NCBI GenBank assembly: GCA_951812325.1
Contig: OX638294.1
Span: 3,820,859 to 3,884,858 of the forward strand
Source of the DNA: an uncultured Thermoanaerobaculia bacterium
GTDB taxonomy: Bacteria > Acidobacteriota > Thermoanaerobaculia > Multivoradales > Multivoraceae
Direction: 5' to 3'
DNA length: 64,000 nucleotides
Part shown: positions 26,075 to 34,939 of the stretch, piece by piece
Layout of the letters: every line of letters starts with the position of its first letter
Numbering within the stretch: position 1 is the first letter of the stretch
Notes under the pieces: generated by a model
Seen by the model: the letters and a program-made list of their open reading frames with translations, nothing else
The model's database searches: none
What the model was told of the DNA's origin: nothing
Position numbers and translations under genes: made by a program

Positions 26075-27790
26075 TCAGCTTAGCCGCCAAGCGGCTGTGG
26101 AGGTACCCCGCTCCCGGGCCACGATGGCTTCGAGGTGCGGAGGCGGTTTCCACAGGCATTCCATGACGTAGCGCAGGTCCATCGGTTCACCGTTCCAGGC
26201 CGGTAGCGATTCGTCGCCGGTGATCAGGATGCCCGCATCCTCCAGGTGTTCGATCAACTCCCGGATGGCGTCGTCGCCGACGACCGGCGGCGCCGGGCTC
26301 CGTTCGAGCAGTCGCCCGCGCGGGTTGTAGAACCCCACGGCGCCTTGATCGTCCATGCGCAGGCTGAAGCCGCCTTCGTGGAGCAGGCGGTGGTGTCGGC
26401 GGCAGAGCAGGACGAGGTTCGAGAGCTTCGTTTCGCCGCCGTCGGCCCAATGCTCAATGTGGTGGGCGTCGCAGTGCTGCGAGGTGCAGCCGGGAAAGCG
26501 GCAGCCCCGGTCCCGGAACTCGAGGGCGCGGCGGATGGGCGGCGGGATGGTCCGCGTCTTGCGGCCGACGCTCAGGATCTGCCCGGAACGGTGCCGCATG
26601 ACGACCTTCCCGGCGTCGCAGGCGATGCGCCGGGCCGTTTCAGCGGAAACGCGGACATGCGACTTGCCCACCCAGGCGCCGGCGGAGTGCACACAGTCGG
26701 CAGATTCGGTCCTTGCAGGTTCGGCTGCGACAGAGTGTCGCGCCGGGTCCCCCGACGTTCCCGCGGGAACGTGGCCGTTCACTTCCGCCGTTCCGTTGGC
26801 CTGGACTTCGGGTTGCCGCGGCGTTCCCGCGGGAACGCGGTCGTTCACTTCCGCCGTTCCGTTGGCCTGGACTTCGGGCTGCCGCGGCGTTCCCGCGGGA
26901 ACGCGGCCGTCTACTCCTGCCGCTCCATTCGCCTGGACTTCGGGTTGCAGCGGCGTTCCCGCGGGAACGCGGCCGTTCACTTCTGCCGCTCGGTTGGCCT
27001 GGACTTCGGGCTGCCGCGGCGTTCCCGCGGGAACGCGGGGCCGGTTCTTCGTGGCCGCGGGTTCCGGCGCTTCCAACTCAGGGTCGTTGACGTGAACGAC
27101 GACCTGGTAACGGTCGCCGCCGGTTCCAGGATCGAGACCACCCGCAAGCGCGCTCTCCGCCACCAGAGCCAGTGCGTCGGCGCGCACCTTCCCGGCGGGC
27201 GGGCGGTCCTCCCGCTCCTGCTCCGCAAAGAGCTTGTCGCCCGCCGCTTCGAGCGCCTTCATCAGCACCTCGCCCGCCTCCGGCGCCAGACGACCGCGGA
27301 TCACGACCATGCCGTTCTCGTCGATGTGGGTGGAGACGTGGCTGGAAGCGTCGCGAAGTTCGTCGTCGCTCGCCTCGACCGAACGGTCGATCCTCCGCCA
27401 GGCCCGGACCACCTGCTCGACGTGCGCGGCGGTACCGGCCCTGCCGAGGTCGACCAGCTCCTTCTCCGTGTCGGGCCGGGCGACGCGGGTGAGCGCTCTC
27501 ACCTTCGAGTACGAGAGCTCGCCCCGCTTCATCGCTTCGCTCATCAGCGGCAGATTGCCCAAGGCCCGGGCGATCCGCACCCGCTCCCGAGCCGCGCCGG
27601 GCGCGAGTGAGATGCGCCACACGAGCCATTGCGCGCAGTTCAGGAAGCCGCAGTTCCAGCCTTCCTTCTCATCGAACTCGCGGATCAGGACGAGCAGTTG
27701 GTAGGTGGCCGCGTCGATGCGGCCCGCGAGCTCGGCGATCTCCTCGCCCAGGCGCTCCTTGGGATTCATGTCGGTTTTATTGTCAATCAT
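26075..27790 (-). CDS. DUF222/13E12-type HNH endonuclease with internal 22-residue repeats
   Basis: A 571-residue protein. The N-terminal DUF222 (13E12 repeat) domain runs to about residue 250 (ELAGRIDAATYQLLVLIREFD; AQWLVWRISLAPGAAR). A repetitive linker follows. The C-terminal HNH nuclease carries CRFPGCTSQHCDAHHIEHWADGG and LVLLCRRHHRLLHEGGF, with conserved Cys and His pairs for zinc and the His of the HNH motif. Such genes are numerous and often mobile in GC-rich bacteria; the role is undefined. The linker holds five copies of a VPAGTPRQPEVQANG-type 22-residue unit, far longer than usual. The start could be ATG 27790 or 27769. It lies between two broken insertion sequences. Confidence 0.82.
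   Translation of the reverse strand: MIDNKTDMNPKERLGEEIAELAGRIDAATYQLLVLIREFDEKEGWNCGFLNCAQWLVWRISLAPGAARERVRIARALGNLPLMSEAMKRGELSYSKVRALTRVARPDTEKELVDLGRAGTAAHVEQVVRAWRRIDRSVEASDDELRDASSHVSTHIDENGMVVIRGRLAPEAGEVLMKALEAAGDKLFAEQEREDRPPAGKVRADALALVAESALAGGLDPGTGGDRYQVVVHVNDPELEAPEPAATKNRPRVPAGTPRQPEVQANRAAEVNGRVPAGTPLQPEVQANGAAGVDGRVPAGTPRQPEVQANGTAEVNDRVPAGTPRQPEVQANGTAEVNGHVPAGTSGDPARHSVAAEPARTESADCVHSAGAWVGKSHVRVSAETARRIACDAGKVVMRHRSGQILSVGRKTRTIPPPIRRALEFRDRGCRFPGCTSQHCDAHHIEHWADGGETKLSNLVLLCRRHHRLLHEGGFSLRMDDQGAVGFYNPRGRLLERSPAPPVVGDDAIRELIEHLEDAGILITGDESLPAWNGEPMDLRYVMECLWKPPPHLEAIVARERGTSTAAWRLS
26757..27070. repeat. Five 66-bp tandem repeats with palindromes in the HNH gene
   Basis: The 14-bp palindrome GTTCCCGCGGGAAC recurs at 26757, 26823, 26889, 26955 and 27021, exactly 66 bp apart, and the intervening 52 bp are near-identical. 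The array is in frame with the HNH gene (22 codons per unit), so copy number can change without frameshift. Each palindrome could fold as a perfect GC-rich hairpin. Confidence 0.95.
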
Positions 27791-28235
27791 TTCGTCGTCA
27801 GTCGTCGTTGGTTGAGATGGTTCAGACGTCGCGTCGGAGGCCGCGCGCCGGCCCCTCCGGGCTTTCGAACGAAGACACAGAATCTATCACCGATGCGTGG
27901 ATAAACACAAGAGAATTCAGAATGCCGAATCCGGCAGACGCCCCGGCGGCGGGCAGTTCCGCGCCCAGGAATTCAGAAGCCCTCGGCAGGAGCTCGTTCC
28001 TGCGCTTTCGAAGCAGCCGGGTGCGCGGCGCCCGAGGCGGCTCGCTCCATCCGCAGTCGGCGCTGCCGGGGCCCAGACGGCTCGGATCTTCGTGCGCTGC
28101 CGCGATCAGTCCGTCTGCATGGAGGCCTCCGTCCGTGTCCTCTTTGGGCCATGTATATGTAGTTGCGGACAGACTGTGCTGACGATTCGAACTCGATGCC
28201 GATCTGGTCCGGACTCCGTCAGGAATGAGGCGCCC
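27791..28235. other. Gap holding possible IS debris
   Basis: 445 bp between the HNH gene start and the IS3 remnant. Small ORFs exist on the minus strand but read as uninformative Arg/Pro/Ser-rich sequence. A short AT-richer tract near 28150 (CATGTATATGTAGTTG) is out of character with the surroundings and may be an old element boundary. No gene is supported. Confidence 0.5.
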
Positions 28236-28729
28236 GGAAGAACGGCCGTAGAGGTAGCAGTAGTTCCAGGTCCGCGGTCCGAGCAGCCTGGTGATGTCCC
28301 ACGACCAGACCTCGTTGGGCACGGTGGCGACCAGCTCCCGCTTGGCGTACTGCGGGTGAACCCGCTGGTTGCGGCGGTTCTTCACCGGGTGATTCGCTTC
28401 GAGAATGCGGTACATCGTGCGCTCCGAGCACAGGTACCGGCCCTCGGCGAGCAGGGTGGCCACTAACTTGACGATCGCCGCATCGAGGCCGGCCAGGGCG
28501 CACAGGTATAGGAAGCTCCTGGCGAACGATCGATGAAACGAGGCGACGCAAGCGTGGCCTCGACGCGTTTCCGCTCGACTTCGCTCAGTGCCCGGGCAGG
28601 CTTGGGGCGGGGCTGCCGTCGCCCGGGAGCGGGCCTCGCGCGACGATAGAAGGTCGATCGCGACACGCCCAACGCCCGGCACGCCGGCGCGACGCCGACC
28701 TGCCGGGCCAGGGACCTTGCGGTTATCAA
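28236..28729 (-). pseudogene. IS3 orfB transposase, frameshifted and truncated
   Basis: From a TTG at 28729 the frame reads the N-terminal helix-turn-helix of OrfB (LARQVGVAPACRALGVSRSTFYRRA). It then shifts around 28520 to another frame giving GRYLCSERTMYRILEANHPV and VWSWDITRLLGPRTWNYCYLYG. The WSWDIT Asp is the first catalytic residue; the remaining D and E are absent because the sequence departs from the family at about 28240. No active transposase can be made. Confidence 0.75.
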
Positions 28730-29190
28730 CAGTCCTTCCCGTCTTCGAGGCTGAATTCCGGCAGCCCTGCAACTCTTCCCTGGATGTCCAGGATCGTGTG
28801 CGCGGCGGCGAGTTCCTTCTCCAGCCGCTTCACCTTCGGCGTCAGAGGGTTGGCCTCGACAGGCTTGCGGCCACGCTTCTTCTGCCTCAGACCGGACAGC
28901 GCGCCCTTCCGCCGCGCCTTGCGCCAGTTAACCAGATGGGAACTGTACAGACCTTCACGCCGAAGCAGCCGGCCCACTTCGCCGCGACCCGTGCACCGGT
29001 CCGCCTCCTCCAGAATCCGAAGCCGGTACTCCGCCGTGAACTGCCGCCGGGTCGGCTTCGCCAGCACTTCCGGGTCGGGAACGCCTCCCGCAGACGACGA
29101 ACCGGCCCCGGGGGCCTCGTCGCTACGCTCGTCAACCCCCGGGGCCGGGAACTCCGAGCCGCCGTCAAGTCTCTGCTCTCGTTTTGCCAT
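28726..29190 (-). CDS. IS3 orfA transposase subunit
   Basis: A 154-residue OrfA with the usual helix-turn-helix (RRQFTAEYRLRILEEADRC, GEVGRLLRREGLYSSHLVNWRKAR) and a C-terminal leucine-zipper-like helix (VKRLEKELAAAHTILDIQ). In IS3 elements it binds the ends and is fused to OrfB by programmed frameshifting. It appears intact; its stop (TGA 28726-28728) overlaps the orfB TTG. Start taken as ATG 29190. With orfB broken it is probably a relic. Confidence 0.75.
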   Translation of the reverse strand: MAKREQRLDGGSEFPAPGVDERSDEAPGAGSSSAGGVPDPEVLAKPTRRQFTAEYRLRILEEADRCTGRGEVGRLLRREGLYSSHLVNWRKARRKGALSGLRQKKRGRKPVEANPLTPKVKRLEKELAAAHTILDIQGRVAGLPEFSLEDGKDC

Positions 29191-29255
29191 CAATCCTCCT
29201 CGCCAACGTGTGCCCTCCACCATTCAACGGGACGGCCCCTGTGTCACGTACGTTG

Positions 29256-29950
29256 GCAGAGAGGGGGATGCCTGGGGGGAGTGGGTTCGGGTGAAGGAGA
29301 ATGCGGTTGAACTCTTGAAGCGGCGGCGGCCCGGCAGCCTGGACGGCAAGCTGATCTACATGAGCAGCGTGACGGACGCCTACCAGCCTGTCGAACGGAA
29401 GCTCAAGCTGACGCAGGGTTTGCTTGAGATCCTGGCAGAGCGGCACCGGCCGAAGCTGGTGGTGCAGACGCGGAGTCCGGACGTGGTCCGGAACGCGGGC
29501 CGGTTTCGGGAGATCGTCGCGAGGGGCGGACGGGTGCAGATCAACCTGACGGTGACGACGGACGACGAGGACGTGCGGAAGGCGTTCGAGCCGCTGTGTC
29601 CCAGCAACGCCAGGCGGCTTGAAGCTGCGGCGGCGCTGGTGCGGGACGGGGTCGACACCTGCGTCACGATGACGCCGCTGCTTCTTGTTCGGGACGCGGG
29701 GCGCTTCGCCCAGGATCTGCTGGCAACCGGAGTCAAGGACTTCATCGTGCAGCCCTTCCACTTCCAGCGCGGCAGGTTCGTGGCCGGAACGCGGGACGGC
29801 GCACTCGATACGATGGCCGAGAAGCTGGCTTGCGAGCGGGACAGCATGCTGGATCAATACCTGGAGCACTACCGGGAGGTTCGGGCGGTGCTGTACCGTG
29901 AGCTGCCTCGGCTGGGGGAGGGCAAGGACGGCTTCAAGCCCCCGTTCTGA
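29256..29950 (+). pseudogene. 5'-truncated SPL-type radical SAM paralogue
   Basis: From DAWGEWVRVKENAVEL onward the frame matches the C-terminal 227 residues of the 22.8-24.6 kb fusion at high identity, including YMSSVTDAYQP, LVVQTRSPDVV, VTTDDEDVRKAFEP and FIVQPFHFQRGRFVAGTRD, and ends at TGA 29948-29950. Everything upstream, including the CxxxCxxC cluster motif and the methyltransferase-like domain, is missing and replaced by the IS3 remnant. No 5' half was found elsewhere in the window, so it is a deletion derivative, not a simple interruption. Confidence 0.85.
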
Positions 29951-30054
29951 GGCAACAACCAACGAGGCTTCGCCCGTAGGCCGACGAGCGTGCAGACCGG
30001 AGCGGAGGCCGGCGGGGACGCCGGCGCACCCAGTGGGCGGAACCTGACTCAACT

Positions 30055-31314
30055 GTGAAGACGAAGCTCTCTCGAGAAATCTTGATGGAACCACAGGCAG
30101 TCTTCGACCTGATCCGCAACGGCGAGGACTCGATGGTCGAGTTCAAGCGGGACGACGTGCGGAACTGTGACTTGGCGAAGGAGCTGGTCGCGTTCCTGAA
30201 TCTGGAGGGCGGAACAGTCCTGCTCGGCGTGGAGGATGACGGGACGATCAGTGGAGTGGCCCGGGACCGGTGTGAGGAATGGGTGAGCGAACTCTGCCGG
30301 ACGAAGATCGATCCGCCGGTCATCCCGCTGCTGTCCTTGGCGCGGGGCGTCGAGCCGGGTCGGGACGTGCTCGCGGTCCGGGTGGGCGCCGGTCCCGACA
30401 AGCCCTACGCCAGGGCGCATCGCGGTGGGCGCACGTACTGCATTCGCGTCGGCAGCACGTCGCGCGAAGCGAGCCGCGAAGAGATCGAGCGGATGTTCCA
30501 GGCGTCGGGCCGCATACGCTACGGCCTGAAACCTGCACTGGGCGCAACGTTCGACGACTTCGACAGCCGTCGCCTGCGGGACTACTTTGAGCGGGTGCTC
30601 GGAGGCTCCGCGCCCGCGGGCGACGACCGGGAGGGTTGGGAGGCGCTGCTGCGAAACCTCGACCTGATGACGGAGACAGGTGGGCAGTTGGTGGGAACGG
30701 TGGACGGAGTGCTTCTCTTCGGCAGCAGGCCGAACCGCCATGTGCCGCAGGCGGGGATTCGCGCTCTTTGCTATCCGGGCACGGAACCGGACTACGCCAC
30801 CCGCGCGGACGAGGACCTGCGAGGGCCGATGGTTTCCCTGGTCGGGGCCGACGGCGCGGTGATCGGTCGGGGCCTCGTCGATCAGGCGTGGGACTTCGTC
30901 CGGCGGAACACGATGCCCTCGGCGGAGCTCCACGGCATGATGCGGGTGGATCGCTGGGACTACCTGGAGGAAGTCGTACGGGAGGCTGTCGGCAACGCGC
31001 TCGTCCACCGCGACTACAGCATCGCCGGGACCGACGTTGCGCTGATCATCTACTCCGACCGCCTGGAAGTGCAGAGCCCGGGCAGGCTGCCGAATACGGT
31101 GACGGTCGAAGGGATGAAGGCCGGCGTTCGGTACGCTCGGAATCAGACGCTGGTCAACGTGATGAGGGACTACGGCTACGTGGACGCGCGGGGCATGGGA
31201 GTCCGCAACAGGATCCTTCCCGGCATGCGCGCTCACAACGGCACGGAGCCGGACCTGATCGAGGAGGAGCACCGGTTCTTGGTACGCCTTTGGAAGGAAG
31301 CGAAACCCTCATGA
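30055..31314 (+). CDS. AlbA_2/Schlafen-type putative regulatory ATPase with winged helix
   Basis: A 419-residue protein with an N-terminal AlbA_2 (Schlafen-like, formerly AAA_4) domain: DSMVEFKRDDVRN, AFLNLEGGTVLLGVEDDG and GRTYCIRVGSTSREAS. A C-terminal segment shows EVVREAVGNALVHRDYS, IIYSDRLEVQSPG and ARGMGVRNRI. This is the ATP-binding HATPase_c_4 half of the well-known DNA-binding regulator family. Members are often near mobile elements or defence islands; targets are unknown. GTG 30055 or ATG 30085 could start it. Its stop overlaps the following sulfatase start (ATGA). Confidence 0.78.
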   Translation: MKTKLSREILMEPQAVFDLIRNGEDSMVEFKRDDVRNCDLAKELVAFLNLEGGTVLLGVEDDGTISGVARDRCEEWVSELCRTKIDPPVIPLLSLARGVEPGRDVLAVRVGAGPDKPYARAHRGGRTYCIRVGSTSREASREEIERMFQASGRIRYGLKPALGATFDDFDSRRLRDYFERVLGGSAPAGDDREGWEALLRNLDLMTETGGQLVGTVDGVLLFGSRPNRHVPQAGIRALCYPGTEPDYATRADEDLRGPMVSLVGADGAVIGRGLVDQAWDFVRRNTMPSAELHGMMRVDRWDYLEEVVREAVGNALVHRDYSIAGTDVALIIYSDRLEVQSPGRLPNTVTVEGMKAGVRYARNQTLVNVMRDYGYVDARGMGVRNRILPGMRAHNGTEPDLIEEEHRFLVRLWKEAKPS

Positions 31315-32912
31315 TTCGGCGGCGGCAGGAGACGCCGGCACGGGCAACCTGGCGCCCCGTCTGGCGGGCCGCCCGTTCGCTCGAACGTGTCGCCCTGCCC
31401 CAACCGTTGGCGGAACGCGGCGGCTTCGACCGTCTGGCGGGCCGCCGTCCGCTCGATCGTGTCGCCGACCCGGGTCTCTTCCTTCCCGTCGTGCTCCTGG
31501 CCCTCTTCCTGGGGGGCTGTGCACCACAGGAAACGGAGACCCCGGCCGGCCCCGGCCGGCCCCCGAACTTCGTCATCGTCTTCGCCGACGACCTCGGCTG
31601 GGGCGACCTCGGCAGCTACGGGGCGCCGGTGATCCGCACTCCGAACCTCGACCGCATGGCGGCCGAAGGCCAGCGCTGGACGAACTTCTACGTCACCGCG
31701 TCGGTGTGTTCGCCAAGCCGGGCGGGGCTGTTGACCGGGCGCCTGCAGCTACGCAGCGGACTCTACGGCGATCGGGCGCGGGTGCTCTTCCCTGACTTCG
31801 TGGGCGGCATCCAGGACGGGGAGGTGACGATTGCCGAGGCGCTCCGCGATCTCGGCTACGCGACGGGCATGTTCGGCAAGTGGCATCTGGGCGATGGCCC
31901 GCAGTACCTGCCGACGCGGCATGGGTTCGACTACTGGTTCGGCATTCCGTACTCGAACGACATGATGTCGACGCTGCCCCGCGAGGAGCGTCGGGCCGCT
32001 TTCCGGGATCCGAAGATCGAGTACTGGGACGTGCCGCTCATTCGCTCGGAGCGCGGCGAGGCGGGCGAAGTGGTCACGGAGACGCTTGAGCAGCCCGCGG
32101 ACCAGACGACGATCACGAAGCGCTACGCCGAGGAGGCGGTGGACTTCATCCGCGCCCGTCGGGACGAGCCCTTCTTCGTCTACCTGCCGCACAGCATGCC
32201 CCACGTGCCGCTGTTCCGGGCGCCGGAGTTCGCGGGCCACAGCAACGCGGGGCTCTACGGCGACGTGATCGAGGAGATCGACTGGAGCGTGGGCCGGATC
32301 CTCGACACGCTCGAGGAGGAGGGGCTCGCGGAGAACACGGTCGTCTTCTTCAGCAGCGACAATGGACCGTGGACCGCGTTCCGCACCCAGGGGGGATTGG
32401 CCGGGCCGCTCCGCGAAGGCAAGGGGATGACCTGGGACGGCGGCATGCGGGTACCGGGTCTGTTCTGGTGGCCGGGGACGATAGCTCCCGACGTCGTAAC
32501 GACCGAGATCGGCTCGACCAGCGACCTGTTCGCGACCTTCCTCGGTCTGGCCGGCGGCGCCGTACCGGACGACCGGCCTATGGACAGTCTCGATCTGGGA
32601 CCGGTGTTGCGGGGCGAAGGAGACGGACCGCGCCGGGAGACGCCGTTCTACCGCGGCAGCGAGCTCTACGCCTACCGGGTCGGGAACTACAAGGCGCACT
32701 TCATCACCCAGGGCGCCTACGGCCTGGCGGGTGAGCGCACGGAACACGATCCGCCCCTGCTCTACGACCTGGCGCTCGATCCCGGGGAGCAGTGGGACAT
32801 CGCTGCCGAGCAGCCGGAGATTCTGGCGGACGTCACGTCGCGCGCCCTGCAGCATCGGGCCGGAGTCGCCGTGGCCCCGTCGGAGTTCGATCTCCTGACC
32901 GGTGACGACTGA
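31311..32912 (+). CDS. Lipoprotein sulfatase (arylsulfatase family)
   Basis: A 533-residue sulfatase. The metal site is IVFADDLGWGDLGSYG, the formylglycine sequence is SVCSPSRAGLLTGR (C-x-P-x-R, Cys type), with GKWHLG, YLPHSMPHVPL and FSSDNGPW downstream, all canonical for type I sulfatases that desulfate glycans or aryl esters. An unusual 55-residue Arg-rich leader precedes the lipoprotein signal (LFLPVVLLALFLGGC-A). It contains a repeated 37-nt segment, so translation may really start closer to the signal. The start overlaps the upstream gene by four bases. The catalytic Cys needs a formylglycine-generating enzyme; the FGE-fold genes at 45-51 kb do not look catalytic. Confidence 0.88.
   Translation: MIRRRQETPARATWRPVWRAARSLERVALPQPLAERGGFDRLAGRRPLDRVADPGLFLPVVLLALFLGGCAPQETETPAGPGRPPNFVIVFADDLGWGDLGSYGAPVIRTPNLDRMAAEGQRWTNFYVTASVCSPSRAGLLTGRLQLRSGLYGDRARVLFPDFVGGIQDGEVTIAEALRDLGYATGMFGKWHLGDGPQYLPTRHGFDYWFGIPYSNDMMSTLPREERRAAFRDPKIEYWDVPLIRSERGEAGEVVTETLEQPADQTTITKRYAEEAVDFIRARRDEPFFVYLPHSMPHVPLFRAPEFAGHSNAGLYGDVIEEIDWSVGRILDTLEEEGLAENTVVFFSSDNGPWTAFRTQGGLAGPLREGKGMTWDGGMRVPGLFWWPGTIAPDVVTTEIGSTSDLFATFLGLAGGAVPDDRPMDSLDLGPVLRGEGDGPRRETPFYRGSELYAYRVGNYKAHFITQGAYGLAGERTEHDPPLLYDLALDPGEQWDIAAEQPEILADVTSRALQHRAGVAVAPSEFDLLTGDD
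31358..31466. repeat. Paired direct repeat in the sulfatase leader, period 73
   Basis: About 37 nt at 31358-31394 recur at 31431-31466 with a few changes, starts 73 bp apart. Both lie in the Arg-rich leader before the lipobox, so the duplication appears to have lengthened the N-terminus. Confidence 0.85.
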
Positions 32913-32991
32913 GCGTTCGACCTCCTCGGAGCATTGTCGCGGCGTCTGGCACTGGTCGGAGTTCGATCTCCTGACGGGTGACGACTGAGCG
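32879..32991. repeat. Duplicated 3' end of the sulfatase gene, period 76
   Basis: The last 34 coding bases, stop codon included, plus three bases beyond (32879-32915) are repeated at 32955-32991 with one change (36/37). The second copy lies beyond the true stop and is not translated. The rest of the gap to 33120 holds no gene. Confidence 0.9.
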
Positions 32992-33120
32992 GCCCGGGCG
33001 ATCCGCACGCTTCCGACACCTGCCGGTCGAGCTTGACTCCGTAGTCCTTCAGGTCGACCGTCTTCTGGTGACGCCTGCGCGCTGTCCGCCGCCGAAGCGC
33101 TGGTGGCTCGCACGCTGACG

Positions 33121-33345
33121 TCAGGCGCCGGCGTTGCCCGAACCGTCCCGGCGCCGTTCGGCGTCTGCCGCCTTCTTCAGGCTCTCGGCGTGCCTCTTCA
33201 GGCGCTGGATGCGCTGCTGCCAGAGCAGGGCTTCCCGGGCGACCTCCCGGGCGGCCCGGACGCTGCGCATCCACCAACCGAAGATGGCGCCGGCGAGCGC
33301 CGCGGCGGCGACCCAGATCCAGATCTCGAGGAGGACGTACAGCAT
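33121..33345 (-). CDS. Small membrane-anchored coiled-coil protein
   Basis: A 74-residue protein: an N-terminal membrane helix (MLYVLLEIWIWVAAAALAGAIFGWW), then a highly charged helix (REVAREALLWQQRIQRLKRHAESLKKAADAERRR) likely to form a coiled coil. It resembles small inner-membrane accessory proteins but no family was recognised. It lies 7 bp downstream of the OmpA-BON gene on the same strand, so it is probably the last gene of a unit and may act with that envelope protein. ATG 33345 gives the helix an immediate start. Confidence 0.6.
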   Translation of the reverse strand: MLYVLLEIWIWVAAAALAGAIFGWWMRSVRAAREVAREALLWQQRIQRLKRHAESLKKAADAERRRDGSGNAGA

Positions 33346-33352
33346 CGGCGGT

Positions 33353-34390
33353 TCAGGGACGGTGGAGAACGCGGAACTCGATCCGTGAGGCCGAGGCGTC
33401 GGCAGAAGCCGCCGCCTCTTCGCCGTCCGCGGCGAGCGGGTGATCGCTGCCATAGCCGAGCGCCAGCAGCCGGTCGGGATGCAGGCTGGCTGACAGCAGG
33501 TCGCGCACGGCCCGGGCCTGTTCGAGACTGAGCGCCCGGTCGACTGCCGGCTCGCCGCCGGCGTCCGTGTGGGCGAGGATCTCGACCCGGATGTCGGAGA
33601 GGTCGGCGAGTGCGGCGCCGATCTCGCCAACCGTCGTCGCGGCCTCCCCGATGAGCGTCGACGTGCCGTCCTGGAACTCGATGGAACCCCGTTCCACAAC
33701 CTCCCGGATGCGTCTCTCCGCCTCGTGGTGCACGGCGACGGGCGAGATCCGCATGCGATCGGCAATCGTCCAGCCGGCGCCGGCTGCGCCTCCGATGGTC
33801 GTGATCTCGAACATGAGGTGGTCGCGCAGGCCCTCGCTGGAGGTGTGACCGGTCAGGGTCAGCGTCCGGTCCTCGAGCCGCAGCCCGGGAGCTCCGTCCA
33901 GACGGCGCAGAAGCTGGATCAGTCGCGGCAGTGCCCCGAGCCAGGGAGGCTCGGTTACCGAACTGTCGACCTCGGTTTCGTCGATCACGTTCCCCGGTCC
34001 GACGATCGCGGCGGCGGCGTCGAACAGCTCCTGCCTGCTTTCGGGCGTCGGCATCTTGCCCCGGAGCAGCCAGATGTCGCCGTCGGGAGCGAACTCGAAG
34101 GAAGGGCCGCTGGCCATCTCCAGCCGATTGTCGACATGGCGCACGCCGGGTGTCGCGGCCGCGCGCCGTGTTGCCTCCATGCCGATTTCCGCGAACGCGA
34201 CGGTGCCGGAGAGCGTCACGGAGCGTCCGCGGGCCTGAACACTCAGGTTGCGGACGCCGGCATCGGCCAGCGCCGCCGCGGTGCGCGCCTCGATCCCGGC
34301 CTGAATGCGGGGTCCCTCGAGGCCGAAGGCTGCCAGTCCCAGGGTCAGGACGGACGCCGAGCCGACCAGGATCACGCTCGGTTCCTTCAT
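33353..34390 (-). CDS. BON-domain and OmpA C-terminal domain envelope protein
   Basis: A 345-residue protein: an N-terminal membrane anchor (SVILVGSASVLTLGLAAFG), BON-like domains (GIEARTAAALADAGVRNLSVQARGRSVTLSGTV), a second BON-like region, and a C-terminal OmpA-type peptidoglycan-binding domain (IEFQDGTSTL; VEILAHTDAGGEPAVDRALSLEQARAV; ALGYGSDHPLA). It resembles Arfa/Rv0899-type and other OmpA-BON proteins linking membrane and cell wall. ATG 34390 is preferred to the upstream frame start. It is followed by the small coiled-coil protein and preceded within 3 bp by an NTF2-like lipoprotein, giving a probable four-gene envelope unit with the gene at 34.9-35.7 kb. Confidence 0.8.
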   Translation of the reverse strand: MKEPSVILVGSASVLTLGLAAFGLEGPRIQAGIEARTAAALADAGVRNLSVQARGRSVTLSGTVAFAEIGMEATRRAAATPGVRHVDNRLEMASGPSFEFAPDGDIWLLRGKMPTPESRQELFDAAAAIVGPGNVIDETEVDSSVTEPPWLGALPRLIQLLRRLDGAPGLRLEDRTLTLTGHTSSEGLRDHLMFEITTIGGAAGAGWTIADRMRISPVAVHHEAERRIREVVERGSIEFQDGTSTLIGEAATTVGEIGAALADLSDIRVEILAHTDAGGEPAVDRALSLEQARAVRDLLSASLHPDRLLALGYGSDHPLAADGEEAAASADASASRIEFRVLHRP

Positions 34391-34392
34391 CG

Positions 34393-34860
34393 TCACTGCG
34401 AGGTGTGGTCGGCGACGATCAGCCACCGTTCGCCGTGTTGCTCCAGCAGCAGGGTGAACCAACCGGTCGGTTCGTCGGCTTCCCGCGCCAGCCGGAAGCG
34501 GCCGAAGACCATGGCGGCATGCCCGGACAGCACGCGCACGTCCAGGTCCTCGAAGGCGAGCGTTCCCATCGCGGCCCGGTCGGGGTAGCGCTCGTGGTAG
34601 CGCTGCCGGGTCCGTCTCCAGCCGTACCGGACCTCGCCGCCCGAGGTGAACCGCAGGTCGTCGCTGTTCAGATAGCCCGTCATGAAACCGTCGATGTCGC
34701 CCTCGTTCCAGGCGTCCAGCTGCATGTCGAGGACCTCGAGCACCGCCGCGGCGACGGTCTGGGGGTCGAACGCCGGGGCTGGTTCCTCAAACGCCGGCGG
34801 TTCGCAGGAGGCGAGAAGCAGGAGTGCGCCCAGGCAGGCGAAAGTGGCCGCGAAGCGCAC
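34393..34860 (-). CDS. NTF2-like (DUF4440/SnoaL) lipoprotein
   Basis: A 155-residue lipoprotein from GTG 34860, with signal RFAATFACLGALLLLASC-E. The mature domain is an NTF2-like cone fold (VLDMQLDAWNEGDIDGFMTGYLNSDDLRF; YGWRRTRQRYHERYPD; RFRLAREADEPTGWFTLLLEQHGERWLIVADHTS), typical of DUF4440/SnoaL proteins of unknown ligand. The start is inferred from a duplication. The junction TGACGGTGCG lies both at the upstream gene's stop (34937) and here, so the original start seems to have been copied 74 bp along. A longer start at 34899 would add an Arg-rich leader. Confidence 0.75.
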   Translation of the reverse strand: MRFAATFACLGALLLLASCEPPAFEEPAPAFDPQTVAAAVLEVLDMQLDAWNEGDIDGFMTGYLNSDDLRFTSGGEVRYGWRRTRQRYHERYPDRAAMGTLAFEDLDVRVLSGHAAMVFGRFRLAREADEPTGWFTLLLEQHGERWLIVADHTSQ

Positions 34861-34939
34861 CGTCAACCGGCCTCCGGGAGCGGCACGACGACGGACCATG
34901 CCCCGACGATGGCGAAAGCGGCCGCGAAGCGCACCGTCA
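34837..34939. repeat. Duplicated stop/start junction, period 74
   Basis: 29 nt at 34837-34865 and 34911-34939 match at 28 positions. On the minus strand each copy reads a TGACGGTGCG stop-then-GTG junction followed by a TTCGCGGCC signal-peptide start. The right copy abuts the upstream lipoprotein stop; the left copy starts the NTF2-like gene now. Confidence 0.9.

Larger units (their letters stand above)
28236..29250 (-). mobile_element. IS3-family insertion sequence remnant
   Basis: Contains an orfA and a truncated, frameshifted orfB in the usual IS3 arrangement on the minus strand. The orfA-proximal end lies close to where the truncated radical SAM paralogue begins (about 29256). The distal part, with most of the DDE core, is missing beyond about 28240. 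Terminal repeats were not resolved. Confidence 0.7.
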
